Shown here piece after piece: positions 1 through 8,469 of a stretch of 64,000 nt of DNA. The stretch covers positions 620,001-684,000 of the forward strand of contig NZ_CP025781.1 of NCBI RefSeq assembly GCF_004194535.1, read 5' to 3'. Position 1 is the first letter of the stretch, and every line of letters begins with the position of its first letter. The translations under genes were made by a program, and so were the position numbers. The notes under the pieces were generated by a model that saw only the letters and a program-made list of their open reading frames with translations, was not told where the DNA came from and did no database searches. The stretch is from Iodobacter fluviatilis (GTDB lineage: Bacteria; Pseudomonadota; Gammaproteobacteria; Burkholderiales; Chitinibacteraceae).

Positions 1-726
1 CTTATTCTGAAAAACGAAACCCTCATCATCGTTGTCCATCCCTTTCGCACATAAAAAGTCTAAGCCGACCTTCGCTTTTGCCCCTCCATCCAGCCCAAAT
101 CCGACGCCAACCGACACGCCTCCCCGCCGTTCACGGCTAGTGCCTGGTTGATCAAAAGCTTTAAACTGATGCAACAATTGCTGCTCAGCAGCCTCTCTTG
201 CCTGCTCAGCCCAAGCAGCAGAGCCTAATACACCCAAGCGCTTACTTAATTCCGGTAAAAAACCTTTTGCAGGTAATAAGCGAGCCAATCGCTCCATTTG
301 CAGCGATAACATTGCACACTCTTTAATATCAAGCACCTGCTCGCTTTTAGAATGTAACTCTTTAATAAGTGATACGAGCTCACTCTGCGGTTTTGTTTGT
401 AAGGTTAAACTCGCTGACCCTCGTAAAAATAGAAAACTGCGCTTGATATTTGGATGTAAGGGATCAGATTGCTGCATCAATGTGCGCTCCATACCCCTTA
501 AAGCTTGCAACAATACATCTCGTTGAATACGAGTTTTATCATTAATCAGTATTGCTGGTTCAGCCCTAATGGCCTGAGGCATGCACACAGCATAAGCCGC
601 ACTTAACTCAACAGGCAAAGCGGCCGAATTTTGACGCACAATAGAAGTAGCTTCATTATTGCATTGCTTTAAAGCAAGAGAATGATTTAATACAGACTCT
701 TGTGTAATCCTATTGATTTCCCTCAT
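1..726 (-). CDS. Hypothetical protein, 3' end beyond the window
   Basis: An open frame of 242 codons runs leftward from an ATG at 724-726 to the window edge without a stop, so only the N-terminal part is visible. A GGAGG-type ribosome binding site lies at 731-735, a good distance from the ATG, which supports the start. The visible protein begins MREINRITQESVLNH, shows no signal peptide or membrane segment, and is mostly helical and rich in Leu, Gln and Glu up to about residue 200. It then changes to a Gly/Val-rich stretch (GGVSVGVGFGLDGGAKAKVG) that looks like the start of a different, possibly beta-rich domain. I do not recognise the family. The AT-rich flank and lack of a recognisable core function suggest an accessory gene. 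Confidence 0.6.
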   Translation of the reverse strand, partial: MREINRITQESVLNHSLALKQCNNEATSIVRQNSAALPVELSAAYAVCMPQAIRAEPAILINDKTRIQRDVLLQALRGMERTLMQQSDPLHPNIKRSFLFLRGSASLTLQTKPQSELVSLIKELHSKSEQVLDIKECAMLSLQMERLARLLPAKGFLPELSKRLGVLGSAAWAEQAREAAEQQLLHQFKAFDQPGTSRERRGGVSVGVGFGLDGGAKAKVGLDFLCAKGMDNDDEGFVFQNK

Positions 727-1260
727 TACGACCTCCAATATCCGATAAAACACCAAAATAAACCCAAGCATGCCAACCTGAAATACAAAGCCATGATAAA
801 GAAAACATATTTAAGTGTTATCCAATAGGAATGATCAAAAATCATAAACGACAATATGAACAACAAGTAGCTTTATTTATTAAACATAACAAATAATATC
901 ATTACTTACAAAAAACGATCACAATCAAAAACCCTACATTAACCACGATGAGCATGGCCATTTTATTGCCAGGACGTCAATAGTACCGATGTCAAGACTT
1001 TCTACATGGATGCCGAAGTGAACTTTGCGCCATTGCCGGCTAGCAAGAGAAGCACAAACCCATTGTTACTGAGAAAACAGAATCGCTCTACCCCGCCTTG
1101 CTGCTGCATGTCTAAACAGAAGCGGCAGATTGCGCTCAAATATGACAGGTATAAATGCGCAAAGAAATATAAGGCAGAAAGGGAAGGAAAAAATATTGGG
1201 ATTGTGCGGGATGAAAAGAAAAAAGGGCTCCAGCTAAGAAGCTGAAACCCTTATATTCTT
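727..1260. other. AT-rich intergenic region, no gene seen
   Basis: About 530 bases between the partial hypothetical gene and the tRNA cluster. The first 200 bases are strongly AT-rich and probably carry the promoter of the leftward gene. A 79-codon frame at 1006-1245 on the plus strand has a low-complexity Lys/Arg-rich translation and no clear ribosome binding site, so I do not call it a gene. Confidence 0.5.
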
Positions 1261-1336
1261 TGGTGCCGACGGCAGGAATCGAACTCGCGACCCCCTGATT
1301 ACAAGTCAGGTGCTCTACCAACTGAGCTACATCGGC
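1261..1336 (-). tRNA. tRNA-Thr (anticodon TGT), copy 3 of 3 in transcription order
   Basis: A 76-nt cloverleaf on the minus strand with encoded CCA. The acceptor stem starts GCCGATG and pairs with CGTCGGC before ACCA. The anticodon stem-loop is CTGAC-TTGTAA-TCAG, giving anticodon TGT (reads ACA, Thr), and the T arm has GTTCGATTC. It is identical to the two copies at 1385-1460 and 1521-1596. Confidence 0.95.
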
Positions 1337-1384
1337 ATAAACTATACAACACCTAAAAAAGCTTAGGTTTTACTACTGTAGTAC

Positions 1385-1460
1385 TGGTGCCGACGGCAGG
1401 AATCGAACTCGCGACCCCCTGATTACAAGTCAGGTGCTCTACCAACTGAGCTACATCGGC
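1385..1460 (-). tRNA. tRNA-Thr (anticodon TGT), copy 2 of 3
   Basis: A 76-nt minus-strand tRNA with CCA encoded, identical in sequence to its neighbours. The anticodon is TGT. The spacers between copies (48 and 60 bases) are AT-rich and unrelated in sequence, so each tRNA is a discrete unit in one probable tandem transcript. Confidence 0.95.
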
Positions 1461-1520
1461 AATAAAACTTTTCTACTATATATTACTGCAAAGTACGCCT
1501 TAGCTTACTCTTTAAATACT

Positions 1521-1596
1521 TGGTGCCGACGGCAGGAATCGAACTCGCGACCCCCTGATTACAAGTCAGGTGCTCTACCAACTGAGCTACATCGGC
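1521..1596 (-). tRNA. tRNA-Thr (anticodon TGT), copy 1 of 3
   Basis: The promoter-proximal copy of the triplicated tRNA-Thr(UGU) on the minus strand, 76 nt with encoded CCA. It lies about 50 bases beyond the stop codon of the leftward flavoreductase gene and is probably read in the same direction. Confidence 0.95.
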
Positions 1597-1648
1597 GAAG
1601 GCACGCAGATTAATTGATCAGGCCTATTTTTGCAAGCCCGTACTTCAA

Positions 1649-2671
1649 TTATTTAGCTAAGTCCTTGGAAGTAAAGAAGGCATCAGAGAAAAATTCATCG
1701 CTAGGCAAGCCGCGAGAAACACAATGTGTGTAAGCCGCTTCCACCATAACCGGTGCGCCACAGGCATAAACTTGGTAACCGGCTAGGCTGCCAAAGTCAT
1801 CCAGCACCGCTTCATGCACCAAACCGGTACGGCCATTCCATGCATCTTTTTCGCTTGGCTCAGATAAGACAGGGATAAACGTAAAGTTGGCGTGCTGTTG
1901 CTGCCATGCGGAGGGTAGCTCTGGCATATAAATATCTGCCAGCGTACGCGCGCCCCAATACAGTACGATTTCGCGCTGAATACCGTTATTAAAGGCGTGC
2001 TCCAGAATCCCTTTAATCGGCGCAAAACCAGTGCCGGTGGCGATCAGCAATATGGGCTTATCGCTATCTTCACGCAAGAAAAACGAGCCCAACGGGCCAG
2101 TGAAGCGCATGATTTCGCGCTCTTTCATGCTATTCCACACATAATCTGAAAACTCACCACCAGCCACGTGGCGAATATGTAATTGCAGATACTCGGCATC
2201 ATGCGGCGCATTGGCAATCGAGAACGAGCGCTTTTTGCCATTTTTAGTATGAATATCAATATACTGCCCAGCCAAGAAAACCAGCTTTTCGCTGCTTGGC
2301 AGCTTTAAAGACAACACGGCTACATCCTGTGAAACTTTATCTATGCTTTGCACGCGGCACGGCAGGGTTTTGATTTGGATATCTTTGCTGGCAGTGACTT
2401 CTTTGCATTCAATCGTGATATCAGCGTCCGTTGTGGCGCAGCAAAATAGCGCGTAGCCATTTTCACGCTCCATCGCCGATAAGGCACTTTCTGCGTGATC
2501 ACCGTGAGTGACTTCCCCCGTAATCACTTTGCCTTTACAAGAGCCACACGCGCCATTTTTGCAGCCGTAAGCCATATTAAAGCCGCCACGCATTGCGGCG
2601 TCTAAAATAGTTTCATCTTCATTCATGGCTATTTGCTGGCCACTTGGTAAAATAGTAAGTTGCTTGCTCAT
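1649..2671 (-). CDS. 2Fe-2S ferredoxin/FNR-type flavoreductase
   Basis: A 340-residue electron-transfer reductase. The N-terminal ~90 residues are a plant-type 2Fe-2S ferredoxin domain with the cluster pattern in YGCKNGACGSCKGK and a fourth Cys in FCCATT. The C-terminal part is a ferredoxin-NADP reductase module: FAD-binding RSFSIAN, NAD(P)-binding LIATGTGFAPIKGIL, and a terminal VYACGAPVMVEAA. This layout (ferredoxin first, then FNR) is that of CDP-6-deoxy-3,4-glucoseen reductase (AscD/DdhD) and oxygenase reductases. Betaproteobacteria often carry one such gene outside any sugar cluster, where its partner is unclear. Its start codon abuts the divergent SDR gene, so the two promoters must overlap the coding ends. 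Confidence 0.85.
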   Translation of the reverse strand: MSKQLTILPSGQQIAMNEDETILDAAMRGGFNMAYGCKNGACGSCKGKVITGEVTHGDHAESALSAMERENGYALFCCATTDADITIECKEVTASKDIQIKTLPCRVQSIDKVSQDVAVLSLKLPSSEKLVFLAGQYIDIHTKNGKKRSFSIANAPHDAEYLQLHIRHVAGGEFSDYVWNSMKEREIMRFTGPLGSFFLREDSDKPILLIATGTGFAPIKGILEHAFNNGIQREIVLYWGARTLADIYMPELPSAWQQQHANFTFIPVLSEPSEKDAWNGRTGLVHEAVLDDFGSLAGYQVYACGAPVMVEAAYTHCVSRGLPSDEFFSDAFFTSKDLAK

Positions 2672-2682
2672 TGCGATCCGCT

Positions 2683-3573
2683 ATGCGAAAAAATCGATTA
2701 CTTATTATAGGGTGCGGCGATGTGCTCATCCGCGCCCTGCCTTGGTTAACCCATCGTTTTAAAGTCTATGCCACCGCGCGTAATTCAGAGGCGGCTGCCA
2801 AGCTGCGCGGCGTAGGGGTGATTCCTGTACTCTGCGATCTAGACCAGCCAAAGAGCCTACGGCGCTTATCGGGCCTAGCCCGCTGGATGGTTTATAGCGC
2901 ACCTCCTGCTCCCAATGGCGAAGAGGATATCCGCTGCAAGCGCTTTATCGCCAAGATGGAGCGCTACACCGGCGTTGATAAGTCTGCAATTCTAACACCT
3001 CGCCACCTTGCCTACATCAGCACCAGCGGCGTTTATGGCGATTGCAAGGGTGAATGGGTGGATGAAACACGACCACTGCGCGCGCAATCAGCCCGCGCCA
3101 TTCGCCGTGTCGCTGCTGAAAGCAGCTTAAAAGCTTGGGCTAGATCACAAAAAATTAAGCTGGCTATTTTACGTGCTCCAGGGATTTATGCTGCGGATCG
3201 CTTACCCACAGAGCGAATTATGCAAGCCACCCCTGCATTAATTCATGCGGAGGATAGTTGGTCTAATCACATCCATGCAGATGATTTAGCCCATGCGGTT
3301 AGCATGTCACTATTTCGTGGCAAGACATTACGGGCGATTAATGTGGCAGATGATCAGCCACATAAAATGGGAGATTATTTTGATTTAGTTGCAGATTCTA
3401 TCGGCCAGCCGCATCCACCACGGATTAAACGCTCAGAAGCACCCGCAGTATTGTCGACGAGCTTAATGTCGTTTTTAAATGAATCACGACGCTTAAATAA
3501 TTACCGTTTAAAGCAGGACTTGCGCTTGCAATTAAAATGGCCAAATGTTGGGCATTTTTTAGCCAACAAATAA
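2683..3573 (+). CDS. NAD(P)-dependent SDR-family epimerase/dehydratase-like protein
   Basis: An extended short-chain dehydrogenase of 296 residues. The N-terminus RLLIIGCGDVLIRAL is a Rossmann fold with a Gly-rich loop and no secretion signal. YISTSGVYGDCKGEWVDE holds the Ser and the Tyr of the SDR active site, and ILRAPGIYAADRLP is the typical post-catalytic segment. The closest known type is the YeeZ-like group of sugar-nucleotide-epimerase-related proteins of unknown substrate. An in-frame TTG at 2671 would overlap the divergent gene; I prefer the ATG at 2683, which gives the normal Rossmann start. It is divergent from the flavoreductase and followed directly by a terminator. Confidence 0.8.
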   Translation: MRKNRLLIIGCGDVLIRALPWLTHRFKVYATARNSEAAAKLRGVGVIPVLCDLDQPKSLRRLSGLARWMVYSAPPAPNGEEDIRCKRFIAKMERYTGVDKSAILTPRHLAYISTSGVYGDCKGEWVDETRPLRAQSARAIRRVAAESSLKAWARSQKIKLAILRAPGIYAADRLPTERIMQATPALIHAEDSWSNHIHADDLAHAVSMSLFRGKTLRAINVADDQPHKMGDYFDLVADSIGQPHPPRIKRSEAPAVLSTSLMSFLNESRRLNNYRLKQDLRLQLKWPNVGHFLANK

Positions 3574-3602
3574 AAAAAGGGGCGATCAATTCGCCCTTTT
3601 TT
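3573..3602 (+). terminator. Rho-independent terminator after the SDR gene
   Basis: A perfect stem with a TCAA loop: AAAAAAGGGGCGA pairs with the TTCGCCC-T6 arm, starting at the SDR stop codon. The A and T runs on both sides could let it work in both directions. Confidence 0.85.
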
Positions 3603-3632
3603 ACTTGAAATTTATCTTGAATAATTAGGGTA

Positions 3633-3654
3633 TGTTGACGTTTCATTCGCAATT
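3633..3654. repeat. Short dispersed repeat, copy 1
   Basis: A 22-base stretch beginning TGTTGACGTTTCATTC recurs in inverted orientation at 35400-35421 with one mismatch. Both copies lie in non-coding DNA. Nothing longer around them is clearly shared, so this may be the end of a decayed mobile element or a binding site. Confidence 0.45.
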
Positions 3655-3801
3655 TTACTGAGCTGGGAAACGACCAAGCACAAGGCATGCGACGAAAGCA
3701 ATAACAAGTTATTTCCGAGGAGCATAACGCAGTGAATGGCCGTTTCCCGACTCTGCCCTTCGAGTTGGCTTCATTTTTGGGGGGCACGGCGTTAAAAGAT
3801 G

Positions 3802-4557
3802 CTAGCCAGTTAATGCTTTTCTTTCTGCTTCAAGCTGGGCCATCAGCCTTTGAATATTGGCTTCAATCTGCCTTGCTAAATTAACATACTGGCAACCCAC
3901 CATCCAAGCAAAATGCCCAGGACGCTGCTCTAAGTGGCGCAAAGAGCGCACTTCAAAATTAAGCTTCATCACGCCTGCGGGGCCAAAATCAAAAGGGATA
4001 TCGTTATAGACTTTGCCCACTTCTATTTGTGGCTTAAGCTCGCTTGGCACCCAAGCGCCAATTCCACCTAAAGATACATCGTGTACATTCAGCCATTCGT
4101 GTGTGCTATTAGCAAAAGGCAATTGGCAGCGATAAGGCCGCGCCACGGGCGTAGGTAATCGATAATATTCGCGCCGCTGCAATTTAATTAAATCAGACGG
4201 AAAAACCGTTGTTAAAGCAGGGCCCCCTTGGTACTGGCAATTACGCACAATACCCACGGCAAATTGGATTTTTACCCCATCTGGAACAGCCAGCACTAGT
4301 GACCTAGCAGAGTTAAGTAGCATTTGATTGCTGGCTGCATTGCCACCCACATCAAAAATAAACGTCTTGCCTTTGATGTCGACTTCTAAAATACGCGATA
4401 GCAGCAGCTCACGCCCTTCATTTAAATAGATGGTAATAAAATCACCACGCTGAGCCAGTGTGCGAAGCACAGCGCCTATCTCCATCGGCGCGGTCATCCG
4501 AAATGCCCCAATCTCCTCACCCTCTGGTATTGGACTTATTTGCTCGCTTTCACTCAC
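3802..4557 (-). CDS. ycgR: YcgR-type flagellar brake protein with PilZ domain
   Basis: A 251-residue cytoplasmic c-di-GMP effector. The N-terminal half (about 15-115) matches the YcgR/PilZN domain. The C-terminal half is a PilZ domain with the binding arginines in RREYYRLPTPVARP and the second motif in HDVSLGGIGAW (D-x-S-x-x-G). In enterobacteria YcgR with bound c-di-GMP slows the flagellar motor. The gene is last in a leftward run behind the SCO gene (20-base gap). No flagellar genes are in the window, so the motor connection rests on the family alone. Confidence 0.85.
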   Translation of the reverse strand: MSESEQISPIPEGEEIGAFRMTAPMEIGAVLRTLAQRGDFITIYLNEGRELLLSRILEVDIKGKTFIFDVGGNAASNQMLLNSARSLVLAVPDGVKIQFAVGIVRNCQYQGGPALTTVFPSDLIKLQRREYYRLPTPVARPYRCQLPFANSTHEWLNVHDVSLGGIGAWVPSELKPQIEVGKVYNDIPFDFGPAGVMKLNFEVRSLRHLEQRPGHFAWMVGCQYVNLARQIEANIQRLMAQLEAERKALTG

Positions 4558-4577
4558 GGATTTCTCGCCTTAATTTA

Positions 4578-5147
4578 TTATTCATTAAGCAAAAGGGTTA
4601 AATCATGTACAAAGACACCTGCCCCAGCCCCATAACTTACCATCACCCTAGGCTTACCACTTTTATCTAGCAAATAGCTACCGGCGCTATGATCAACCGT
4701 GTAATCCCCGCTGCTGCTCATTTGTTTTTGATAAATGATTTTATAACGCCCTGCCACTTCAGCTAATTGTGTTGCGTTACCTGTAAGGCCTAAAAATCGC
4801 GAATCAAAAACGGGGACATACTGATTTAATACTTGTTGTGTATCTCTATCTGGATCGACAGAAACAAATAAAACTTGAACCTGATCTGCCTTGCTGCCTA
4901 ATTGCTGCATTGCGTTTTTTAATTCAATCATCGTGGTTGGGCAAACATCGGGGCAATGTGTATAGCCAAAAAACATCACCACAACCTTACCTTTGAAATC
5001 CGCCAAAGTACGCGCCTTACCTTTGTGATCCATTAAAGCAAAGTCCCCACCCAGCGAAGCACCACTAATATCACTACCTTGATACTCTGGCTTTGAGCAA
5101 GCTGAGAGCAAAACAAAACATAGCATGCACAATAAAGCTCTCAACAT
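4578..5147 (-). CDS. SCO1/SenC-family copper chaperone lipoprotein
   Basis: A 189-residue lipoprotein precursor: MLRALLCMLCFVLLSAC with a lipobox Cys at residue 17. The thioredoxin-like domain carries the CxxxC copper site in THCPDVCPT, and the conserved His appears in YTVDHSAGSYLLD. SCO proteins deliver copper to the CuA centre of cytochrome c oxidase or act as thiol-disulfide reductases at the outer face of the inner membrane. No oxidase genes are nearby. It follows bioD by 19 bases and precedes ycgR, so it may be cotranscribed with genes of unrelated function. Confidence 0.9.
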   Translation of the reverse strand: MLRALLCMLCFVLLSACSKPEYQGSDISGASLGGDFALMDHKGKARTLADFKGKVVVMFFGYTHCPDVCPTTMIELKNAMQQLGSKADQVQVLFVSVDPDRDTQQVLNQYVPVFDSRFLGLTGNATQLAEVAGRYKIIYQKQMSSSGDYTVDHSAGSYLLDKSGKPRVMVSYGAGAGVFVHDLTLLLNE

Positions 5148-5166
5148 AGATTTTATTTTCCTTATA

Positions 5167-5877
5167 TTAATTGTTTATAGCTTGCTTTGCACTCGCTCCA
5201 CAAGCAAGTAGCGTAATTGCTTGTGCAGGCAAAGTTAAATCTTGCGCATTCGGCTGAAAGGCAATTTCTGCGAGCATAGGCGCGGGCAAATTCGCTCGCA
5301 AATAAGCGATATTATCTGCATAACGTTGCATTTTGGGATCAATCTGATTTGCAATCCAGCCAGCTAGCCTTAAGCCACTATCCAAAATTGCTTTCGCGCT
5401 TAATAAAGCATGATTTAAACATCCCAAGCGCATTCCTACCACCAAGATAATGGGGGCCTGTAAGCGCACAGCAAGATCGGCGATATTGTACTCATCAGAC
5501 AAGGGTGCAAACCAGCCACCCGCTCCTTCTACCAGCACCACATCTGCCCATGCTTGTAAATGATGAGCGGCAGAAGCGATATACTCCAAATCTAAACTCC
5601 GCCCCTCCTCCCTGGCGGCCAGATGTGGTGATATCGGGGCTTCAAACAGATACGGGCAAACTAAAGCAGCAGGAGCTTGAATACTAGATGCCGCAGCGTG
5701 GGCGGCAACATCGCTATTATAAAGCTGGCCATTGCGCCACTCGCAGCCCGCCGCTACGGGTTTCATTCCCACCGCAACGTGCCCTGCCGCAGCAAAGGCA
5801 CGTAATAGCTGGGCAGTGGCAATGGTTTTACCGACATCGGTATCAGTGCCGGTTATAAAGTAGCGTGCTTCTATCAT
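5167..5877 (-). CDS. bioD: Dethiobiotin synthetase
   Basis: BioD carboxylates 7,8-diaminopelargonate with ATP to form dethiobiotin, the penultimate biotin step. The 236-residue protein starts with the diagnostic P-loop YFITGTDTDVGKT and has VLVEGAGGWFAPLSDEY in the middle, which closes the substrate site. Its start overlaps the end of bioC by four bases (ATGA type), indicating translational coupling in a bioC-bioD unit. The bioA, bioB and bioF genes are not in the window. Confidence 0.95.
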   Translation of the reverse strand: MIEARYFITGTDTDVGKTIATAQLLRAFAAAGHVAVGMKPVAAGCEWRNGQLYNSDVAAHAAASSIQAPAALVCPYLFEAPISPHLAAREEGRSLDLEYIASAAHHLQAWADVVLVEGAGGWFAPLSDEYNIADLAVRLQAPIILVVGMRLGCLNHALLSAKAILDSGLRLAGWIANQIDPKMQRYADNIAYLRANLPAPMLAEIAFQPNAQDLTLPAQAITLLACGASAKQAINN

Positions 5878-6770
5878 GCTTGCCTTGGCCTAAATTCAAT
5901 AATCTGGCTGCCATCGGCGCTCTTTCTTGCCGGTTTATTCAAAGGCTTCCATGCATGGCCGTAGACCACCTCATAGGTGCACGGCAACACGCCATTAGCA
6001 CGAAATGTTTCATATTTAGCCACCACTTTTTGCCATGCTCTCTTACCCAACAAGCCACGCGAGCGGCCTTGCACCACATTGTGCGCACCAATATCTTTTA
6101 GGTCTTGCATCACCGCCTTGGCGCTATCGTAAGTCATGGTGAGGTATTCCATATCCATCACTGGCGTACTTAAACCATTTTTCACCAAAGCATCGCCTAA
6201 ATCGTGCATATCAATAAAACGATTCACATGCTGGGCTTGATCCACCGCCGCAAAAGACGCGCGTAACTCTTTTAAGGTATCTGGCCCAAGGGTAGCAAAC
6301 ATCAATAAACCACCAGGCTTTAACACGCGGGTAAACTCTGCAAACGCAGCATCTGGCTCATTACACCATTGCAAGGTCAGACTGGACCAAATCACATCGA
6401 CCGATTCATTCGCTAATGGAAGCGACTCAATATCGGCGCAAAGATAAACCGCGCCTTGGCCACGTATAGAGGCCCATAGCTTTTTTAAACCGCCACCTTC
6501 TTTGGCTCTTGCTACTTGTAACATGCTAGGCGCTAAATCCAGCTCGATTAACTGAGCGTCTTTATACAACTGGCGTAATTGTGGTGCACAGTAGCCCGTG
6601 CCACAGCCTGCATCTAATACCACGCTTGGATTCACCTTGATGTAATCCAAGCGCTCGAACATGCGATCAGCGACTTCGCGTTGCAACACCGCCGCCGCAT
6701 CATAGCTCCTGGCCGCTTTATCAAAAGCTGCCCGCATGGCGGCTTTTTCTGTGTGAAACGCTTGGCTCAT
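5874..6770 (-). CDS. bioC: Malonyl-ACP O-methyltransferase
   Basis: BioC methylates the carboxyl of malonyl-ACP with S-adenosylmethionine so that fatty acid synthesis can build the pimeloyl chain of biotin. The 298-residue protein has FDKAARSYDAAAVLQREVADRM at the N-terminus, a pattern typical of BioC. SAM motif I is VVLDAGCGTGYCAPQL and LTLQWCNEPDAAFAEFTRVLKPGG is the post-motif region. It overlaps bioD downstream and dedA upstream by four bases each, so the three are translated as a coupled set. Confidence 0.93.
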   Translation of the reverse strand: MSQAFHTEKAAMRAAFDKAARSYDAAAVLQREVADRMFERLDYIKVNPSVVLDAGCGTGYCAPQLRQLYKDAQLIELDLAPSMLQVARAKEGGGLKKLWASIRGQGAVYLCADIESLPLANESVDVIWSSLTLQWCNEPDAAFAEFTRVLKPGGLLMFATLGPDTLKELRASFAAVDQAQHVNRFIDMHDLGDALVKNGLSTPVMDMEYLTMTYDSAKAVMQDLKDIGAHNVVQGRSRGLLGKRAWQKVVAKYETFRANGVLPCTYEVVYGHAWKPLNKPARKSADGSQIIEFRPRQA

Positions 6771-7408
6771 GCCTCTGCCTTTGCAAATTTCATTTTAATA
6801 AACTCAATCACTACGGGTAATGCAGGAATTAACACCAAAGCAATGGCAATCGAGCCAATATTTTTAGCAATAAAAGGAATGCCGCCAAGAAAATAACCAG
6901 CGTAAAGCAAAGACAGTACCCAAACTGCCGCACCTATAAGATTAAACATCACAAAACGGCGATAACTCATCTCTGCCATGCCCGCTACAAAGGGCGCAAA
7001 GGTACGAACAATAGGTACAAAGCGCGCCAAAATAATCGTTTTACCCCCATGTTTTTCATAAAAAGCATGGGTTTTTTGTAAATAATCTTGGCGAAAAATT
7101 TTAGAATCTTTATTTGCAAATAGCTTATGCCCAAAGTATCGACCAATGGTGTAATTAAGCGCATCACCCAATACGGCAGCACTAAACAATAAGCCAATCA
7201 ATAGATATAAATTCATATGGCCGCCACCCGCCAACATGCCTGCCACAAAGAGTAATGAATCACCCGGCAAAAATGGCATCACTACAACACCGGTTTCAAT
7301 AAAAATAACCGAAAATAATAGGGCATACACCCAGTTGCCATACTGGCGAATAATCTCGGCTAAATACACATCAAGGTGCAGAAAAACATCTACTGGATTG
7401 AATTCCAT
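6767..7408 (-). CDS. DedA-family inner-membrane protein
   Basis: A 213-residue polytopic membrane protein of the DedA/VTT (SNARE-associated) family, recently linked to flipping of lipid carriers and to membrane homeostasis. Visible marks are the acidic residue in IFIETGVVVMPFLPGDSLLF, GDALNYTIGRYFG and the arginine-containing FVPIVRTFAPFVAGMAEMSYRRF loop. It heads the dedA-bioC-bioD run, and a terminator separates it from secF upstream. Coupling of dedA to biotin genes has no obvious metabolic reason. Confidence 0.9.
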   Translation of the reverse strand: MEFNPVDVFLHLDVYLAEIIRQYGNWVYALLFSVIFIETGVVVMPFLPGDSLLFVAGMLAGGGHMNLYLLIGLLFSAAVLGDALNYTIGRYFGHKLFANKDSKIFRQDYLQKTHAFYEKHGGKTIILARFVPIVRTFAPFVAGMAEMSYRRFVMFNLIGAAVWVLSLLYAGYFLGGIPFIAKNIGSIAIALVLIPALPVVIEFIKMKFAKAEA

Positions 7409-7428
7409 GTTTTCTCTCTTTAAACATA

Positions 7429-7459
7429 AAAACGCCGACGATCAAATCGCCGGCGTTTT
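7429..7459 (-). terminator. Rho-independent terminator after secF
   Basis: AAAACGCCG and CGGCGTTTT form a nine-base perfect stem between the secF stop and the dedA start. Read on the minus strand the stem is followed by T-rich sequence, so it should end the yajC-secD-secF transcript. Confidence 0.8.
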
Positions 7460-7518
7460 GGGTGGCGTTAAAACAACACCAATGGATACTTTCGGGCGCG
7501 TATGACGTGCCCCTCGCT

Positions 7519-8457
7519 TTATACCACTGCTTCTTCTTTAATTTTAACCGGCTTGACCATGTTTTCGCGGGTTACGCCCAGCATCAGCAACAGTGGCGAG
7601 GCCACCAGCACCGATGAATAAATACCAAACACGATACCAATGGTCAGCGCCATGGCAAAGCCATGCAAGGCAGCACCACCAAAAATCAGCATAGATAAGA
7701 CCATGCACTCGGTAGAGCCGTGGGTAATGATGGTACGGCTGATCGTAGCGGTAATCGCGTTATCAATCACTTGAGGTACGGTTTTACCACGTAGATTTGG
7801 CTTGCGGAAATTCTCACGAATCCGATCGAACACCACCACCGATTCATTCACAGAATAACCCAGCACCGCCAGAATACCCGCCAACACAGTTAGGCTGAAT
7901 TCCCACTGAAATAAGGCAAAGCAGCCCAGAATAATGATCACATCGTGCATATTGGCGATCACAGCCGATACCGCAAAACGCCATTCAAAGCGAATCGCTA
8001 AGTAAGCAATAATCCCCAAGCAAACCAGCAAAAGCGCTGTAGCGCCATGGGTAACCAGCTCGCTACCTACCGATGGGCCGATAAACTCCACTTTACGTAG
8101 CTCAACATCGCTACGATCTGTTTTGAGTAGGTTCAAGACTTCATTGGATAGCTGAGCGCTGGTTTTAGTTTTGATATTAGGAATCCGCACCATCACATCG
8201 CGGGTTGTGCCTAAGGACTGCACCTGCGATTCGCCGTACTTTAAACCATCCACTTTTTCACGGATCTTGTTTAAATCAACCGACTGGCTATAGCGCAGCT
8301 CCATTACCGTGCCACCGGTAAATTCCACGCCCAGATTCAGACCTTTCATTACCAAAAACATCACGGCTAGCACAAATGTAGCCAAGGAAATCGCCGTTGT
8401 GAGCTTGCCATAACTCATAAACGGGATATCACGCTTTATATGAAAAAATTCAATCAT
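7519..8457 (-). CDS. secF: Protein translocase subunit SecF
   Basis: SecF of the SecDF complex, which uses the proton gradient to pull exported proteins through SecYEG. The 312-residue protein has an N-terminal membrane helix, the periplasmic VEFTGGTVMELRYSQ segment and five C-terminal helices. Family motifs include VLGYSVNESVVVFDRIRENF and ATISRTIITHGST. It begins 12 bases after secD, in the usual yajC-secD-secF order. Confidence 0.97.
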   Translation of the reverse strand: MIEFFHIKRDIPFMSYGKLTTAISLATFVLAVMFLVMKGLNLGVEFTGGTVMELRYSQSVDLNKIREKVDGLKYGESQVQSLGTTRDVMVRIPNIKTKTSAQLSNEVLNLLKTDRSDVELRKVEFIGPSVGSELVTHGATALLLVCLGIIAYLAIRFEWRFAVSAVIANMHDVIIILGCFALFQWEFSLTVLAGILAVLGYSVNESVVVFDRIRENFRKPNLRGKTVPQVIDNAITATISRTIITHGSTECMVLSMLIFGGAALHGFAMALTIGIVFGIYSSVLVASPLLLMLGVTRENMVKPVKIKEEAVV

Positions 8458-8469
8458 TACGATGCCCCC

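Noticed and set aside
1006-1245. 79-codon plus-strand open frame before the tRNA cluster
   Set aside because: Lys/Arg/Cys-rich low-complexity translation, no ribosome binding site, and its end runs up to the tRNA genes; probably chance.
3425-3787. 120-codon minus-strand open frame
   Set aside because: It overlaps the SDR gene and the terminator hairpin and has no recognisable protein character.
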